From the NCBI GenBank assembly GCA_017590115.1, contig JAGGNK010013558.1:20016823-20080822 (forward strand): DNA of 64,000 bases, given 5' to 3'. The notes under the pieces are model-generated. The model had not been told where the DNA came from. It did no database searches and was given only the letters and a program-made list of their open reading frames with translations. This DNA is from Montifringilla adamsi (Eukaryota; Chordata; Aves; Passeriformes; Passeridae). The position numbers and the translations under genes were made by a program. Shown one piece after another: positions 61,501-64,000 of this stretch. Numbering within the stretch: the stretch's first letter is position 1; the number at the start of each line of letters is the position of its first letter.

Positions 61501-64000
61501 GGACCTGGGGGTTCGGCAGCTGTGGGATCTCATGTTGTGGGGCAGAGACAGAGCAGGGCTGCCGCTGTGTCCGGGCAGTGTGCAGGATGGGAGGCTGGCA
61601 CAGATGGGCTGTGGGTGTGGGGCACCCCATACCTGGTAGACACTGGGCACCACATCAGTGGCAGAGTTCCACACTGCACTGAGCTGGGAGGGCAGGGGCT
61701 GCCCCTCCTCGGAGAGCACACGCACGTGCGGGGAGTCCACCAGCACTGGCACCACGCTCAGGCGCTCCTGCTCCAGCGGGTTGAACACCACCAGGAACCT
61801 GTGGGGGGTAACACAGGGCTGGCATCCCAGCCTCACAGCATCCCTGATGTCCCATGCCCCACACTACCTATAGATCCACTGCACCCACCCACAGCTTCAC
61901 AGGTACTCCCTCACTGCCTCCCCACAGTCCCGTTAAGTCTCCAGAGCAAGGCAGGAGGCCCTACCGAGGCGAGGTGCCCAGTTTGACCACTGTTCTCTCT
62001 GGGAGAGAGTCCTGGCTGGAGCGTGTCTCATCCTGGGGAAGAGTAGTAAAGAGTTGGGGTGTGCCCAATGCCCCTGCCAGCTGGGTCCAAGGACATGGGC
62101 ACAATCTGGGGCTCTCTTCTTGGCCTCTGCAGCACAGAGTTGCTCCCAGGGGCATGGGGACAGTGTGCCAGAGTGCAGGGAACCAGGGGCTGGTGCTGCT
62201 CACCATGCCAAGGAACGGTGCAGCCGCGTCGTGGTGGTATGTGTCCTTGTCCCCCAGCACAAGGTAGTGCGCAGCATTGATGATGACACGCTTGAGGTTG
62301 GTGAGAGATTGGAGCAGCCTAGGCAGAGGCAGAGTGAGCCACCCTCTCTATCTCCCTATGAGAGGGAGGAGCTCCCCACAACATCCCCGTATCCAGCCAT
62401 TCTCCCAGCCCTGAGCCCACCAGCCCCCCTCTGAGACAGGCTCTGAGTCCCCACACGCACCGGACTCCGTAGTCCACGGCCACAGCCTCCTTGGCAGTGC
62501 CAGCGATGGCATCGTGGTGCTGGAAGAGGCCCAGGTTGCGGCGGGCGTTGCTCAGCAGGGCGTAGTCAGAGAGCGGGTACCTGCCATCGGCACCGGCACG
62601 GCGGGCGTGGGCAAGTGCCAGGCTGTACAGGATCTCTGCCCCCCTGCGCAGGGACAGAGTCACTGAGGGTCCCTACCCTGGTGCTGCAATACTGGGGGGG
62701 CTGGTCTGGGAGAGGGGTGGCAAAGGCACACACTGCCCTGGGACTGGGTGAGGGTTTGGCACTCTGTGCACCAGTCCAGTGTGTTGGCAGCTGGGTGTCG
62801 AGCTCCCACATACTGCCTGGCCACCCCTCACCCGTGCCCCCCGCATACCTCCTGTGCCCCATGGACCAGCCCACTGCCCCTCACCGGAGGTGGGCCTCCA
62901 GCACCCGGTCCAGGCTCTTGTAGAAAGGCCGGGAGGTGTAGTATCCTGTCCAGTAGTGATCCTCCCGGTCCGCATAGGAGAAGAAATCCCCAGTCAGAAC
63001 TGGGAACCCGGGTGGCCTCATCCCTGGCACAATGCCCACTTTCTTGTACAGGGCATCAAAGTAGTCAGAGAGTGTGCCAAACTGTGCCTGCAAGAGAGCA
63101 CGTGCAGCCCTGAGCTGGGGCTCCTGCAGTGGGGGCTCTTATCACCCCTCACAGGACTGTTCACCCCTCCAGCTGTGCTCTGCCATGGTCTACTGCCCGC
63201 AGCTCCACAGAGCTCTCCACACATACCTGGACATGAAGGTCAGGCCGGGAGTTGAGAAAGTCAAAGATGCGCTGGTAGTTGAGGAACTGAGCATCCCACT
63301 CCTGTGGCTTGTCATAGCGGAAGTCATCTCCCAGGGGCACCAGCAGCACCTTGCTGCGGTACAGCTTGGACTTCTTGCGGTACTGGTCCAGCAGCAGCTG
63401 GGCTCTGTGTGGGGGCCAGGGCATGAGGTTGGCCCCTGATGGCCCACAAGCCTGGGAGCCGCATGCCCCTGCCCCTGCTGCACTCACCGCTCTGCCACGT
63501 TCGCATCAGTGATGGCACGGGGAGGCACCTTCCAGGGACAGTTGATCCGGCCTCCAGGCAAGCGCTTGAAGTCAAACTGGCAGCAAATCTTGGGGTCCGG
63601 GCCACAGGTGTGCGGCACATCGTAGCTGTAGAAGGGCATCATGTGGCAGAGGATGTCGGTGCTCGTGTCTGGATCTGTGGAACCAAGGACAGGTGAGCAC
63701 CAGCAATGGCTCTCCCTGGCCTGTCCCGGAGCAGGGGGGCCCAAAGACAGTGGCCCAACAGAGCAGACCTCAGAGCTCAGGGAGCACAGCAGCCTCCCCC
63801 AGTGTGTTGCTGCACTTAGGGGCAGGTGGAAAGTCACCCTGAGGCTGTCCCACAGGGCAGAGACATCGCCTCCCAGTGCTTGGCTCATCCGCACAGAAAA
63901 GCAGCTGGTAGCCATTCCCTGCTGCCACCTGCCCCACATGGCCCCCTCTGCAGTCCCCTCCTGGCAGCCCCTCACCCCATGTCTGTCTCCACATGAACTC
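58584..64000 (-). CDS. MAN2A2: alpha-mannosidase IIx, C-terminal part (5' end beyond the window)
   Basis: A Golgi type II glycoside hydrolase family 38 enzyme that trims two mannoses from GlcNAcMan5 during N-glycan maturation. Exons in transcript order: 63976-64000 (partial), 63488-63674, 63227-63404, 62885-63087, 62461-62643, 62204-62318, 61965-62032, 61633-61798, 61148-61384, 60929-61051, 60723-60837, 60499-60632, 60250-60391, 59925-60058, a 78 bp possible cassette exon 59569-59646, 59094-59288, 58894-59004, 58584-58736. Strong family blocks include [55 protein letters not shown], the metal-site motif [63 protein letters not shown] and [16 protein letters not shown]. The match favours MAN2A2 over MAN2A1. 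The cytoplasmic tail, membrane anchor and nucleophile region lie outside the window. Confidence 0.96.

Noticed and set aside
1..64000. CRISPR arrays, prokaryotic operons, tRNA or rRNA genes
   Set aside because: None seen; the tandem arrays have no spacer-like unique sequence and all coding genes are vertebrate with introns (except GDPGP1).

Overview
This is a gene-dense, GC-rich piece of a bird genome. The evidence is short introns, CR1 retroposon fragments, many minisatellites, CpG-rich promoters and protein sequences close to vertebrate orthologues. The gene set and order (SEMA4B, CIB1, GDPGP1, TTLL13, NGRN ... MAN2A2) match, from memory, the human 15q26.1 neighbourhood and its avian microchromosome counterpart. 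The species cannot be named from the sequence alone. One run of 54 Ns (3354-3407) shows that this is a draft assembly.

Layout. Bases 1-8391 carry no convincing coding gene: a degenerate repeat containing CACGTG words, a GC-rich minisatellite, a 1 kb TG-rich array, CAG runs, then a CpG-rich region leading into SEMA4B. SEMA4B (+) occupies 8392-14916. CIB1 (-) and GDPGP1 (+) diverge from a shared 141 bp promoter. TTLL13 (+), NGRN (+), HDDC3 (+), VPS33B (+) and PRC1 (+) follow head to tail with very small gaps (70 bp from the NGRN stop to the HDDC3 start; 146 bp from the HDDC3 stop to the VPS33B start). A tail-to-tail interval (44116-45422) holds a striking cluster of CCAAT boxes. RCCD1, UNC45A, a SHISAL1-like gene and MAN2A2 (5' part cut by the window end) then run on the minus strand.

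How exons were placed. For each multi-exon gene I chose splice sites by GT/AG (or GC/AG) and by similarity to the known family, and checked that the exon lengths keep one open frame to the stop. SEMA4B (830 aa), CIB1 (190), TTLL13 (783), NGRN (136), HDDC3 (179), VPS33B (617), RCCD1 (298), UNC45A (931) and the SHISAL1-like gene (166) all close in frame. PRC1 closes except for its first coding exon, which I could not find. MAN2A2 closes from the window edge to its stop.

The genes are mostly independent housekeeping or signalling functions: axon guidance receptor ligand, calcium sensor, sugar-nucleotide repair, tubulin glutamylation, mitochondrial ribosome factor, ppGpp/NADPH hydrolase, endosomal SM protein, cytokinesis crosslinker, RCC1-like protein, myosin chaperone and Golgi mannosidase. 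I see no operon-like or defence-type system. The most unusual points are a GDPGP1 reading frame lacking the segment that should carry its catalytic histidines, a SHISAL1-like gene at an unexpected place, and the CCAAT-box array between two gene tails.
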